Assembly: GCA_965656875.1 (NCBI GenBank)
Contig: CBFHMJ010000048.1
Coordinates: 62,001 to 126,000, forward strand
Direction of reading: 5' to 3'
Source of the DNA: CBFHMJ01 sp965656875
Lineage (GTDB): Bacteria; Pseudomonadota; Gammaproteobacteria; Enterobacterales; Alteromonadaceae
Length of the DNA: 64,000 nucleotides
Shown here: positions 16,974 through 25,409 of the stretch, piece by piece
Layout: each line of letters begins with the position of its first letter
Position numbering within the stretch: the stretch's first letter is position 1
Translations under genes and position numbers: made by a program
The notes under the pieces: generated by a model
What the model saw: only the letters and a program-made list of their open reading frames with translations
What the model was told of the DNA's origin: nothing
Database searches by the model: none

Positions 16974-18959
16974 TTAACTTAACTGACCAGAGAGCATTTC
17001 TGGTTGTGTTGAAGAGCGTTTTACCGGCGATTTTTGACGGTATCGTTTATCCAGCATTGAACAGATCCCACCAAAAACCATGATCAAGCCACCTAACCAG
17101 ATTAGGCGAACAAATGGCTTGTAGTGAATTCGAACTGCCCAGGCGTTATTTTCTAGCGGCTCTCCGAGTGCGACCAGTAAATCTCGTGTGATACCCGCAT
17201 CAATCCCCAGTTCTGTCATTCCCATCGTTTGAACGGTATAAGCACGACGTTCTGGTTGTAACAGCGCTATCTGCTCACCGTTACGCCGGACAACAAACTG
17301 ACCCTGGTCGGCAACGTAATTCTCCCCTTTGACGATTTTAGTACCCTGGAACTCGAATTCGTATCCCGATAATTGTGCCCGGTCACCGGGAAGCATTTTA
17401 ACGTCATGTTGCGTTTCATAATAAGACACCATGGTGATGCCGATGATAGTGACTGCAATACCCATGTGTCCGAAGAACATTCCGGCATAGCTGCGAGTGA
17501 ATTTAAACGTAGATTTACCTGTTACCGGATGAATCGCTTTCTGTTTTCGTAAATCATTTAATCCAGCCGCTATCAACCAGCCTGCCAGTGCAAGACCAAG
17601 CGCGACACCCAGTTGCATTTCCAGACCAAAAATCATTGGTATGACTGCAACGGTTAGCATCGCTGCGCCAGCAACAGGGATAAGTAATGCGGTTATCTCT
17701 CCAGGTTTTGAGCGTTTCCAACGGATATAAGGAGCGAATCCCATCACCAGGACTAATACAGACATGATAGGAATGAAGACGAGATTAAAGAAAGGCGCAC
17801 CGACAGAGATTTTACCCATCGACATCGCATCAAGAATCATGGGGTATAACGTACCGGTCATAACCGCCAATGTGGCGATAACTAATAAAATATTCCCGGC
17901 CAGCATGCCTGTTTCCCGGGACACCAGTGAAAATCGAGCATTGCCTGATACTTCGCTGGCTCTCAGTGCAAACAGCGTTAATGAACTACCCACCGCAATG
18001 GCTAATAGCAGCAGAATAAACAGCCCTCGTGATGGATCTGAAGCAAATGAATGAACCGACGTTACAACCCCGGAACGAACAAGGAAGGTTCCAAGCAAAC
18101 TCATTGAAAAAGTGAATATCGCCAGTAATACGGTCCAGTTTTTAAAGGTGCCACGTTTTTCCGTCATAGCTAACGAGTGGATCAGTGCAGTGCCTAATAA
18201 CCAGGGCATAAAAGAAGCGTTCTCTACCGGGTCCCAGAACCACCAGCCGCCCCAGCCAAGTTCGTAATAAGCCCACCAGCTACCAAGTGCGATACCAACA
18301 GTCAGGAAACCCCATGCGGCAATAGTCCACGGTCGGGACCAGCGGGCCCAGGCTGAATCAATTTTACCCGACAACAGCGCAGCAACGGCGAAGGCAAAAG
18401 CAACGGCAAAACCAACATAACCGACGTACAGAGTAGGGGGATGAATAATCAGACCTACATCCTGTAACAGTGGATTCAGGTCACGTCCTTCGGCAGGAAA
18501 CTGAGGCAAATAACGCACAAATGGATTTGATGTTGTCAGCATGAATGCCATAAATCCGGTTGCGATCATGCCAAGTATAGCGAGTACTCGGGCGACGAAT
18601 GTCATTTCGATCTTTTTACTAAGTAGTGCAACCAGTACGGTCCACGTACAGAGTGTAAACACCCAGAATAGCAATGATCCTTCATGACCACCCCAAACAG
18701 CACTGACTTTGAAATACCAGGGAAGTTGACTATTAGAATGGTGGGCAACATAGGCAACGGAAAAATCATCCGTAACGAAGCTGTAGCCTAAAGTTATGAT
18801 ACTGATGAGCACAAAGACAAACATGCCGTAGGTAAGCGGCCAGGCGTAAGCTGTCAGTGTTCTGTTTCGTGTAATTAAACCTGCGAATGGAAAAATGCTT
18901 AAGCAGATGGCAAACGCCATACTTATGGTCAGGGCAAAATTGCCCAGTTCTGGGATCAT
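16974..18959 (-). CDS. ccmF: Haem lyase CcmF
   Basis: Large inner-membrane subunit of the holocytochrome c synthase. It has 661 residues and many transmembrane helices, with the WWD haem-handling domain GWGGWWFWDPVENASFMPWL (about residues 235-254) and conserved periplasmic His-bearing loops such as HPPTLYVGYVG. It is the first gene of the leftward half of the ccm cluster. Confidence 0.96.
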   Translation of the reverse strand: MIPELGNFALTISMAFAICLSIFPFAGLITRNRTLTAYAWPLTYGMFVFVLISIITLGYSFVTDDFSVAYVAHHSNSQLPWYFKVSAVWGGHEGSLLFWVFTLCTWTVLVALLSKKIEMTFVARVLAILGMIATGFMAFMLTTSNPFVRYLPQFPAEGRDLNPLLQDVGLIIHPPTLYVGYVGFAVAFAFAVAALLSGKIDSAWARWSRPWTIAAWGFLTVGIALGSWWAYYELGWGGWWFWDPVENASFMPWLLGTALIHSLAMTEKRGTFKNWTVLLAIFTFSMSLLGTFLVRSGVVTSVHSFASDPSRGLFILLLLAIAVGSSLTLFALRASEVSGNARFSLVSRETGMLAGNILLVIATLAVMTGTLYPMILDAMSMGKISVGAPFFNLVFIPIMSVLVLVMGFAPYIRWKRSKPGEITALLIPVAGAAMLTVAVIPMIFGLEMQLGVALGLALAGWLIAAGLNDLRKQKAIHPVTGKSTFKFTRSYAGMFFGHMGIAVTIIGITMVSYYETQHDVKMLPGDRAQLSGYEFEFQGTKIVKGENYVADQGQFVVRRNGEQIALLQPERRAYTVQTMGMTELGIDAGITRDLLVALGEPLENNAWAVRIHYKPFVRLIWLGGLIMVFGGICSMLDKRYRQKSPVKRSSTQPEMLSGQLS

Positions 18960-19143
18960 CAGGGGCTACCTATAATAAACTGTCGCCAAAGTGAGCGCAT
19001 TGTAGCTTGTTTTTTTATATATCTGAAATCAATAGATGCAGGTACAAAGCTGTGTGAAACAATAAGATACAACTTTCCTTTAAAGGTAATACGCCGTTAT
19101 ACAGGCTGTTTTTGATCTTGCTTAAATTAATCTCAGGACGGCT

Positions 19144-19172
19144 ATTACATCAGTATTGCAGTTTGGTAGAAT
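19144..19172 (+). promoter_or_regulatory. Putative promoter of ccmIABCDE
   Basis: A -35-like ATTACA (19144-19149) and -10 TAGAAT (19167-19172) are 17 bp apart, followed by the GC-rich discriminator AGCGCCC. The ccmI ATG is 35 bp downstream of the -10. Confidence 0.6.
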
Positions 19173-19206
19173 AGCGCCCAATTTTTGTCTCAGCGAAGTT
19201 AACCAA

Positions 19207-20865
19207 ATGAACTTATTGTGGATTTTTATTGTTGTCTTGATCATTTTCGCGATGAGTTTTACCTGGCTTCCCTGGATTCGTGCACGAACTCGTCCCTCCT
19301 CTGAAGAAATCCTCTCTGATAATGATTCCGCTGAAAGCCGGAAACAGGAAAACATAGCGCTGTTTCGTGAACAACTGGCGCAGCTCGAAAAAGAACGAGA
19401 AGCCGGCTTGTCTGAAGAAGACTATCAGGCGCGTAAAACTGAAATTGAATTAAGAGCTTACCAGGAACTTAAAGCTTCTCAGGAACAAACCGTATTAAAT
19501 CGAGAGTCCACATCTGTTTTTTGGCCATTAGCGATAGCCGCAGTTGTTCTTTCAGTTTCTTTGGGAATGTATCAGTTGGTTGGTAGTGCCGATAAAGTAG
19601 GGCAAGAACCTGCGGTTGCGACTGAAATGACGCTTCAGCAACAGATTAAGCGTCTTGAAAAAGCGGTTCTTGAAAACACGAAAGATTCTGAAGCCTGGTT
19701 TAATCTTGGTTATCTGTATTTGCAAGATTCTCAATATGCATTGTCTAACACGGCATTTGATAAAGTTATCGCTTTGGTTGGTGAGCAGCCTGATTTATTA
19801 GGTGCAAAAGCACAGGCTATGTATTACCTGGCTGGTAATCAGCTAACAGACGAAATCAAAGCTATTACAGAAAAAAGCCTGGCGATGGATATTACCGAAC
19901 CTGCTACTAACTTGCTGTTGGGTAGCGATAGTTTTGCAAAGCAGGACTTTGAAAAGGCGATACATTACTGGCGTCAGGCGATGGCAAGTCCACGCCCTGA
20001 TGTAAACAGAGAGGCATTGCAACAGGCCGTAACTCAGGCTCAGGCGATGCTGGATTCATCAACTCAACAACAGTCAGAGCCAGCATCCATTTCCTTATTG
20101 GTTACGCTGGATAAGTCACTGATGACGGCTGCCAGTCCGGACGATACTGTCTTTATTTACGCACATGCGCCGAATCAGAAAATGCCATTAAGTATTCATC
20201 GGGCAACCGTCGCCGATTTCCCGGTATCTGTGGTTTTAACTGATGAGCAATCTATGTCACCACAAGCTAATCTTAGTAGTGTGAATGTCGCTACCATTAA
20301 AGCGATTGTTTCGAAGAGTGGTTCTGCTGGTTTAAAAGAGGGTGACCTGGTGGGTGTTGTTCGCCGTGTAAATACCCGGGGAGCGCCTCCGGTTGCTGTC
20401 GTTATTGATACTACTGTTACTGACAGCTTTATGACAGAAGAAGCAAAGGTTATGGCTGAAGCTGATCAACAGGCAAGCACTTCTGGCAATGTTGATCAAC
20501 GCGATCAACATAAACCGCTGGTTCGTTTGAATATCTCCGTTAGTGATGCGTTAAAAGACAAAGTAAGTAACGATCATACAGTTTTTGTGTTTGCCGCTGA
20601 TCCTGAAGGGCAATCGGTCCCTCTTGCTGTAAACAAGTTATCTGTATCTGATCTTCCCGCTGAATTAGTATTAACCGATGCAATGGCGATTGCGCCAATG
20701 GTTAAGTTAAGTGGAGTAAGTGTTGTAGATGTTTTTGGGCTGATCTCTGTTACGCCAGGTGAAGGGATCAAACCGGGTGATCTTCAAGGGATTATTCGGG
20801 GCGTAGCCGTAGACGACGGACAAACGATCAATCTTGTTATCGATTCTGTGATCGAGGAAGAATGA
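19207..20865 (+). CDS. ccmI: Cytochrome c-type biogenesis protein CcmI (CycH) with duplicated C-terminal domain
   Basis: TPR chaperone that presents apocytochrome c to the CcmFH haem lyase. The start is the ATG at 19207 (MNLLWIFIVVLIIFAMSF); 552 residues follow. The N-terminal helix, the FREQLAQLEKEREAGLSEEDY coiled region, a second membrane helix near residue 100 and TPR helices (about 130-280) are typical. The C-terminal periplasmic domain occurs twice (about nt 20088-20400 and 20518-20830): both copies carry DDTVFIYA or DHTVFVFA, MPLSIHR or VPLAVNK, FPVSVVLTD or LPAELVLTD, and GLKEGDLVG or GIKPGDLQG. Most CcmI proteins have one copy. Confidence 0.93.
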   Translation: MNLLWIFIVVLIIFAMSFTWLPWIRARTRPSSEEILSDNDSAESRKQENIALFREQLAQLEKEREAGLSEEDYQARKTEIELRAYQELKASQEQTVLNRESTSVFWPLAIAAVVLSVSLGMYQLVGSADKVGQEPAVATEMTLQQQIKRLEKAVLENTKDSEAWFNLGYLYLQDSQYALSNTAFDKVIALVGEQPDLLGAKAQAMYYLAGNQLTDEIKAITEKSLAMDITEPATNLLLGSDSFAKQDFEKAIHYWRQAMASPRPDVNREALQQAVTQAQAMLDSSTQQQSEPASISLLVTLDKSLMTAASPDDTVFIYAHAPNQKMPLSIHRATVADFPVSVVLTDEQSMSPQANLSSVNVATIKAIVSKSGSAGLKEGDLVGVVRRVNTRGAPPVAVVIDTTVTDSFMTEEAKVMAEADQQASTSGNVDQRDQHKPLVRLNISVSDALKDKVSNDHTVFVFAADPEGQSVPLAVNKLSVSDLPAELVLTDAMAIAPMVKLSGVSVVDVFGLISVTPGEGIKPGDLQGIIRGVAVDDGQTINLVIDSVIEEE

Positions 20866-21551
20866 TGACGGCCATGCTTTCCGTTAAAGATGTTTCCTGT
20901 GTACGGGAAGATCGAACGCTGTTTCAATCACTGAGTTTTGATGTGAATACTGGTGATATTATCCAGATTGAAGGACCAAATGGTGCTGGTAAATCCACCT
21001 TATTGCGAATATTAACTGGTTTGTTTCCTGCGACAGAGGGTGAAGTCTGGTTCAAAGGGGCTTCTATTATCGAAGACCGGGAACAGTATTTATCAGAAAT
21101 GTTGTTTATTGGTCATCATGCCGGTGTAAAGGGAGAGATGACTGCAGAAGAAAACCTGGCATTCTATTTATCATTGCATGGTTATGACCTTACGCCTCGA
21201 ACATCTGATGTTGATTCTACAACTGATGAAGCGTTAGAGCAGGTAGGGCTTTATGGTTTTGAAGATGCATTTGCATCGTCATTGTCAGCAGGCCAACACA
21301 GACGGACCGCATTAGCCAGGCTTCTTCCTGCTATATCTTTGGCCAGTAAAAAGCCCGAAGAAACAGAACAACCGCAGAAGTGTTTATGGATCCTTGATGA
21401 ACCTTTCACCGCAATAGACAAAAAGGGCGTTGCGAATCTTGAGCGTTGGATGACAATGCATACGGAAGCGGGTGGCGCTATTGTTTTAACGACTCATCAG
21501 GATTTAGGTATCGCCTGTAAGCGCGTAAAACTCGATTATCAGGTCGATTAG
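20862..21551 (+). CDS. ccmA: Haem exporter ATP-binding protein CcmA
   Basis: ABC ATPase of the CcmABC(D) complex that drives release of holo-CcmE. It has 229 residues with Walker A GPNGAGKST, the ABC signature as the divergent LSAGQHRRTALARLL, Walker B CLWILDEPF and the H loop TTHQD. It overlaps the ccmI stop by 4 bp (ATGATG). Confidence 0.95.
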   Translation: MMTAMLSVKDVSCVREDRTLFQSLSFDVNTGDIIQIEGPNGAGKSTLLRILTGLFPATEGEVWFKGASIIEDREQYLSEMLFIGHHAGVKGEMTAEENLAFYLSLHGYDLTPRTSDVDSTTDEALEQVGLYGFEDAFASSLSAGQHRRTALARLLPAISLASKKPEETEQPQKCLWILDEPFTAIDKKGVANLERWMTMHTEAGGAIVLTTHQDLGIACKRVKLDYQVD

Positions 21552-21559
21552 GTTTCAGT

Positions 21560-22246
21560 ATGTCGCATTCAATCTCTTATTCCCGAGTTTTCTCCATTGT
21601 CCTTAAACGAGACTTAACTATTGCGTTACGTCATCGGGACGACATCTTCAATCCATTATTGTTTTTCTTCATTGTTGTTACTTTGTTTCCACTGGGTATT
21701 GGCCCTGAACCTGAAGTCCTTTCTCGTATTGCACCGGGTGTTATCTGGGTTGCCGCGTTGTTATCGGCCATGTTGTCTCTGGAGCGGTTGTTTAAGTCGG
21801 ACTATATGGATGGTGCTCTGGAACAGATGTTACTGGCTCCATGTCCTGTTTTTGTGATCGCGCTGGCTAAGATAGTCGCTCACTGGTTGGTGACGGGGTT
21901 GCCAGTCATTCTGGTATCTCCTGTACTGGCTGTTCTTCTGCATCTTGATGAGTCAGGTTACTGGCCCCTATTTTTAACATTACTACTTGGTACGCCCGTC
22001 CTGAGTTTGATTGGCGCAATTGGCGCGGCATTGACTGTTGGACTCAGAAAAGGTGGCGTATTACTGAGTTTATTGATATTGCCGTTGTATATTCCCTTGC
22101 TAATTTTTGCGACGGGAGCGGTCGATGCTGCAACACATCAACTGCCATTTACCGGGCACATTGCTATAATAGCGGCGCTTTTTGCAGGTTCTTTTGTTTT
22201 ATCACCACTGGTTGTCGGTGAGTCATTGAAAGTGAGTATAAACTAA
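21560..22246 (+). CDS. ccmB: Haem exporter permease CcmB
   Basis: Six-helix integral membrane partner of CcmA. It has 228 residues; conserved features include FSIVLKRDLTIALRHRDD at the N-terminus, FFFIVVTLFPLGIGPE, and the LERLFKSDYMDGALEQ cytoplasmic segment. It is positioned 8 bp after ccmA and just before ccmC. Confidence 0.94.
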   Translation: MSHSISYSRVFSIVLKRDLTIALRHRDDIFNPLLFFFIVVTLFPLGIGPEPEVLSRIAPGVIWVAALLSAMLSLERLFKSDYMDGALEQMLLAPCPVFVIALAKIVAHWLVTGLPVILVSPVLAVLLHLDESGYWPLFLTLLLGTPVLSLIGAIGAALTVGLRKGGVLLSLLILPLYIPLLIFATGAVDAATHQLPFTGHIAIIAALFAGSFVLSPLVVGESLKVSIN

Positions 22247-22247
22247 C

Positions 22248-22994
22248 ATGTGGAAATGGCTTCATCCACTGGCGAATCCGGAAGTCTCATTTCGCTGGTC
22301 ATCTATATTATTACCCTGGTTTACCGGGATCAGTATTATCCTTTTATTGATCGGCACTGGTTGGGGTTTATTGATTTCACCCCCCGATTATCAGCAGGGC
22401 GACAGTGTTCGTATTTTTTATGTTCATGTTCCGGCTGCGATGCTTTCAATGGGGGCTTATTTGGCAATGGCCATTTCCGCGTTTATTGGCCTGGTATGGC
22501 AATACAAGCAGTCTGATGCTGCGATAGCTGCAATTGCTCCGATTGGTGCTGCTTTTACAGCCGTTGCATTATGGACAGGAGCTGCCTGGGGTAAGCCCAT
22601 GTGGGGAACCTGGTGGGTCTGGGATGCTCGACTTACTTCTGAATTAATTCTGCTATTTTTATATTTTGGAGTGATGGCACTTCAGAATGCTTTTGATGAC
22701 CGGGCATCAGGTGGTAAAGCCGCAGCTATTCTCGCCATTGTTGGTGTCATCAATTTGCCAATCATTCATTACTCTGTGGAGTGGTGGAATACTTTGCACC
22801 AGGGAGCAACGGTATTAAAGCTGGAGAAGCCATCAATAACAGCCAATATGGCCATACCATTCTTATTTAATGTGTTTGGTTTTGGTTTTATGTTTGGTGC
22901 ATTAGTGCTTTATCGATTTAAAACAGAATTGTTGATAAGCAACAGTTCCCGTCCCTGGGTTAAGAAACTCGTCAGTGAACTGGAGGTCCGGTAA
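22248..22994 (+). CDS. ccmC: Haem handling protein CcmC
   Basis: Inner-membrane protein that loads haem onto CcmE. It has 248 residues with six membrane helices, the WWD motif WGTWWVWDARLTSELIL (about residues 122-138) and flanking periplasmic His residues (FYVHVPAA; HYSVEWWNTLHQG). The start lies 1 bp after the ccmB stop. Confidence 0.95.
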   Translation: MWKWLHPLANPEVSFRWSSILLPWFTGISIILLLIGTGWGLLISPPDYQQGDSVRIFYVHVPAAMLSMGAYLAMAISAFIGLVWQYKQSDAAIAAIAPIGAAFTAVALWTGAAWGKPMWGTWWVWDARLTSELILLFLYFGVMALQNAFDDRASGGKAAAILAIVGVINLPIIHYSVEWWNTLHQGATVLKLEKPSITANMAIPFLFNVFGFGFMFGALVLYRFKTELLISNSSRPWVKKLVSELEVR

Positions 22995-22996
22995 TC

Positions 22997-23218
22997 ATGT
23001 TGCAGTTCTCCAGTATCTCAGAATTTTTTGCGATGGGAGGTTATGGCTTTTACGTCTGGATCTCCTATGGCGGTTTCGTTGTCGCTATGGCGGCAGTACT
23101 TGTCGCATCTGTCAGTAAGCGAAAAAACACCTTACAAAACATACAGAAAAAGCAACGACGAGACAAAAAGCTTAGTAAGTTGAAAAACGGGAGTGAAGTT
23201 AATGAATCCTCGACGTAA
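22997..23218 (+). CDS. ccmD: Haem exporter protein CcmD
   Basis: Small single-pass membrane protein that stabilises the CcmABC-CcmE complex. It has 73 residues: GGYGFYVWISYGGFVVAMA is the conserved CcmD start and helix, followed by a basic cytoplasmic tail. It lies 2 bp after ccmC and overlaps ccmE by 17 bp. Confidence 0.92.
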   Translation: MLQFSSISEFFAMGGYGFYVWISYGGFVVAMAAVLVASVSKRKNTLQNIQKKQRRDKKLSKLKNGSEVNESST

Positions 23219-23684
23219 AAAAAGGCTGGTGATTTTCAGTGGTCTTATTGGTGGTGCAGTTCTGGTTGTTGGCTTTATCCTGATGGCGTTGAGTCAGAAT
23301 ATTGATTTATTTTATACGCCAACCGAGATACTGCAGGGCAAAAAGGATTCAGGCGTAAAACCATCGGTAGGGCAACGTATTCGAGTCGGTGGTCTTGTTG
23401 TGGCAGGCACTGTTGAACGAAATGATGAAACGTTTGATGTTAGTTTTAAACTCATGGATGTAGGCCCAACAATTACTGTTCATTATAAAGGTCTGTTACC
23501 TGATTTGTTCAGAGAAGGCCAGGGTATTGTTGCAAATGGCACACTGATTAGTCCTAACGAAGTCAGAGCATCAGAAGTATTAGCTAAGCATGATGAAAAT
23601 TATATGCCTAAAGAGGTTGCCGACTCGTTGAAAGAGTACGATCCGGAACGATATAAACAGCTCAAATCTGCTAATCCACAGTAA
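23202..23684 (+). CDS. ccmE: Haem chaperone CcmE
   Basis: Periplasmic chaperone that covalently carries haem between CcmC and CcmF. The start chosen is the ATG at 23202 (MNPRRKKRLVIFSG), which has GGGAG upstream; an ATG 9 bp earlier is less likely. It has 160 residues with an N-terminal anchor, an OB-fold body and the haem-binding motif HDENY (His130, Tyr134). It is last in ccmIABCDE. Confidence 0.95.
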   Translation: MNPRRKKRLVIFSGLIGGAVLVVGFILMALSQNIDLFYTPTEILQGKKDSGVKPSVGQRIRVGGLVVAGTVERNDETFDVSFKLMDVGPTITVHYKGLLPDLFREGQGIVANGTLISPNEVRASEVLAKHDENYMPKEVADSLKEYDPERYKQLKSANPQ

Positions 23685-23696
23685 CGTCTTGTTCTT

Positions 23697-23716
23697 CGGG
23701 GATAGTTTTATCCCCG
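23697..23716 (+). terminator. Hairpin after ccmE, possible terminator
   Basis: CGGGGATA-GTTT-TATCCCCG is a perfect 8-bp stem with a 4-base loop, 12 bp after the ccmE stop. The T tract is poor (CCTCAAAGTTTTCC), so termination may be partial. Confidence 0.55.
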
Positions 23717-23724
23717 CCTCAAAG

Positions 23725-23733
23725 TTTTCCACA
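23725..23733 (+). promoter_or_regulatory. DnaA box upstream of dnaA
   Basis: TTTTCCACA fits TTWTNCACA and lies about 280 bp upstream of dnaA. With the box at 23897 it may mediate autoregulation, as in E. coli (inference). Confidence 0.55.
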
Positions 23734-23896
23734 ATTTATAAAAAACCTTAGGTTTTCTTTTAACCCTAACGTCAATATATGCTATTATTTGGCGGTTTCC
23801 CTTGTTCAAAATAAAAAATAAAAAATCGTTTAAAAACATAGAGTTATTATCTGTGTAGTTCTCAAGGGAAAATTTAGAAACTTTTAATACTGAACT

Positions 23897-23905
23897 TGTG
23901 GATAA
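23897..23905 (-). promoter_or_regulatory. DnaA box upstream of dnaA
   Basis: Perfect TGTGGATAA in the 320-bp ccmE-dnaA gap, about 100 bp before the dnaA start. The interval also has an AT-rich part (about 23735-23835) and a possible -10 TATTAT near 23783. The low number of boxes argues against a second origin here. Confidence 0.65.
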
Positions 23906-24005
23906 ATCTAATTGATAATGCCCAATCTACCATTCCTTCCAGCTAAAAATTCCTGTAATGGGGATGATGTAAAGGAAGTCATGAACAATAATCAGGAGCT
24001 ATCTG

Positions 24006-25394
24006 GTGTACCAGTCTGTCTGGAATAGTTGTCTTCAGGTATTGCAGGATGAACTTCCTTCTCAGCAATTCAGCATGTGGATCAGGCCTCTGCAAGTTGA
24101 TAGCCGTGACGATACCCTTACGTTATATGCCCCCAATCGCTTCGTTCTTGACTGGGTCCGTGAAAAATATCTAAACAGGATTAATGAGATCCTGATTCAA
24201 CTTTGTGGTGATGATGCACCGAAGTTGCGTTTTGATGTTGGTAATAAACCAACCGCAAAGCCTGCTGTGAGTAATCCAGCACAGTCCTCTGCGCCAGTGA
24301 ATAATTACGCTGGTCAGGCTGCGCCGGAAACAAACAGACGTACTCCTCCTGCAAAACCTGCCGAAGTAAATCATAAGTCTAATGTTCGCCGTAGCTACAC
24401 GTTTGATAACTTTGTTGAAGGTAAATCAAACCAGTTAGCCCGAGCAGCGGCCAGTCAGGTCGCTGATAATCCGGGTAGTGCTTATAATCCCTTATTTATA
24501 TACGGAGGCACAGGTCTCGGTAAAACGCACTTATTGCACGCGGTAGGGAACGGCATTCTGGCGAATAAAGAAAATGCCAAAGTAATTTACATGCATTCCG
24601 AGCGGTTTGTTCAGGATATGGTAAAGGCTCTTCAGAATAACGCGATTGAAGAATTCAAACGTTACTACCGTTCTGTCGACGCTTTGCTAATTGATGACAT
24701 CCAATTCTTTGCAAATAAAGAGCGCTCTCAGGAAGAGTTCTTCCATACCTTTAATGCATTGCTGGAAGGTAATCAGCAGATTATATTAACCAGTGATCGT
24801 TACCCGAAAGAAATTGATGGTGTGGAAGATCGTCTGAAAAGTCGATTTGGCTGGGGCCTTACAATAGCAATTGAACCGCCTGAGTTAGAAACGCGAGTTG
24901 CGATTCTGATGAAGAAAGCTCAGGAGAGCAATATTCGACTACCGGATGAAGTTGCATTTTTCATTGCTAAGCGACTTCGTTCTAATGTTCGTGAATTGGA
25001 AGGCGCGTTAAACCGAGTTATTGCTAATGCCAATTTCACCGGTCGACCGATCACCATTGATTTTGTAAAAGAGGCGCTGCGCGATCTCTTAGCACTTCAG
25101 GATAAGCTGGTTACTATTGATAATATTCAGAAGACAGTTGCAGAGTATTATAAGGTCAGAGTGTCTGATTTATTGTCTAAGCGAAGAAGTCGGAGTGTTG
25201 CCAGACCTCGTCAGTTAGCCATGGCGCTAGCGAAAGAACTAACTAATCATAGTCTTCCTGAAATTGGTGATGCATTTGGTGGTCGAGATCACACGACTGT
25301 TCTGCATGCGTGTCGTCGTATTGCTGCGTTGAGAGAAGAGTCTCACGAGATAAAAGAAGATTACCAGAATTTGATAAGAACACTGTCTTCATAA
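24006..25394 (+). CDS. dnaA: Chromosomal replication initiator DnaA
   Basis: AAA+ initiator that binds DnaA boxes and melts oriC. It has 462 residues. The start is GTG at 24006 with CAGGAGCT 5-6 bp upstream; the nearby ATG at 23981 is out of frame. Domain I (VWNSCLQVLQDELPSQQFSMWI), a Pro/Ala linker (about 85-125), the AAA+ module with GGTGLGKTHLLHAVGN and DDIQFFANK, and the domain IV box-binding signature GGRDHTTVLHA are all present. It lies 14 kb from the oriC at 9.1-9.6 kb and heads dnaA-dnaN-recF-gyrB. Confidence 0.98.
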   Translation: MYQSVWNSCLQVLQDELPSQQFSMWIRPLQVDSRDDTLTLYAPNRFVLDWVREKYLNRINEILIQLCGDDAPKLRFDVGNKPTAKPAVSNPAQSSAPVNNYAGQAAPETNRRTPPAKPAEVNHKSNVRRSYTFDNFVEGKSNQLARAAASQVADNPGSAYNPLFIYGGTGLGKTHLLHAVGNGILANKENAKVIYMHSERFVQDMVKALQNNAIEEFKRYYRSVDALLIDDIQFFANKERSQEEFFHTFNALLEGNQQIILTSDRYPKEIDGVEDRLKSRFGWGLTIAIEPPELETRVAILMKKAQESNIRLPDEVAFFIAKRLRSNVRELEGALNRVIANANFTGRPITIDFVKEALRDLLALQDKLVTIDNIQKTVAEYYKVRVSDLLSKRRSRSVARPRQLAMALAKELTNHSLPEIGDAFGGRDHTTVLHACRRIAALREESHEIKEDYQNLIRTLSS

Positions 25395-25409
25395 CAGGGT
25401 GGGTGCGAG

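Noticed and set aside
23685..24005. A second replication origin in front of dnaA
   Set aside because: Only two DnaA boxes and few GATC sites, compared with the complete oriC at 9.1-9.6 kb; autoregulation is simpler.
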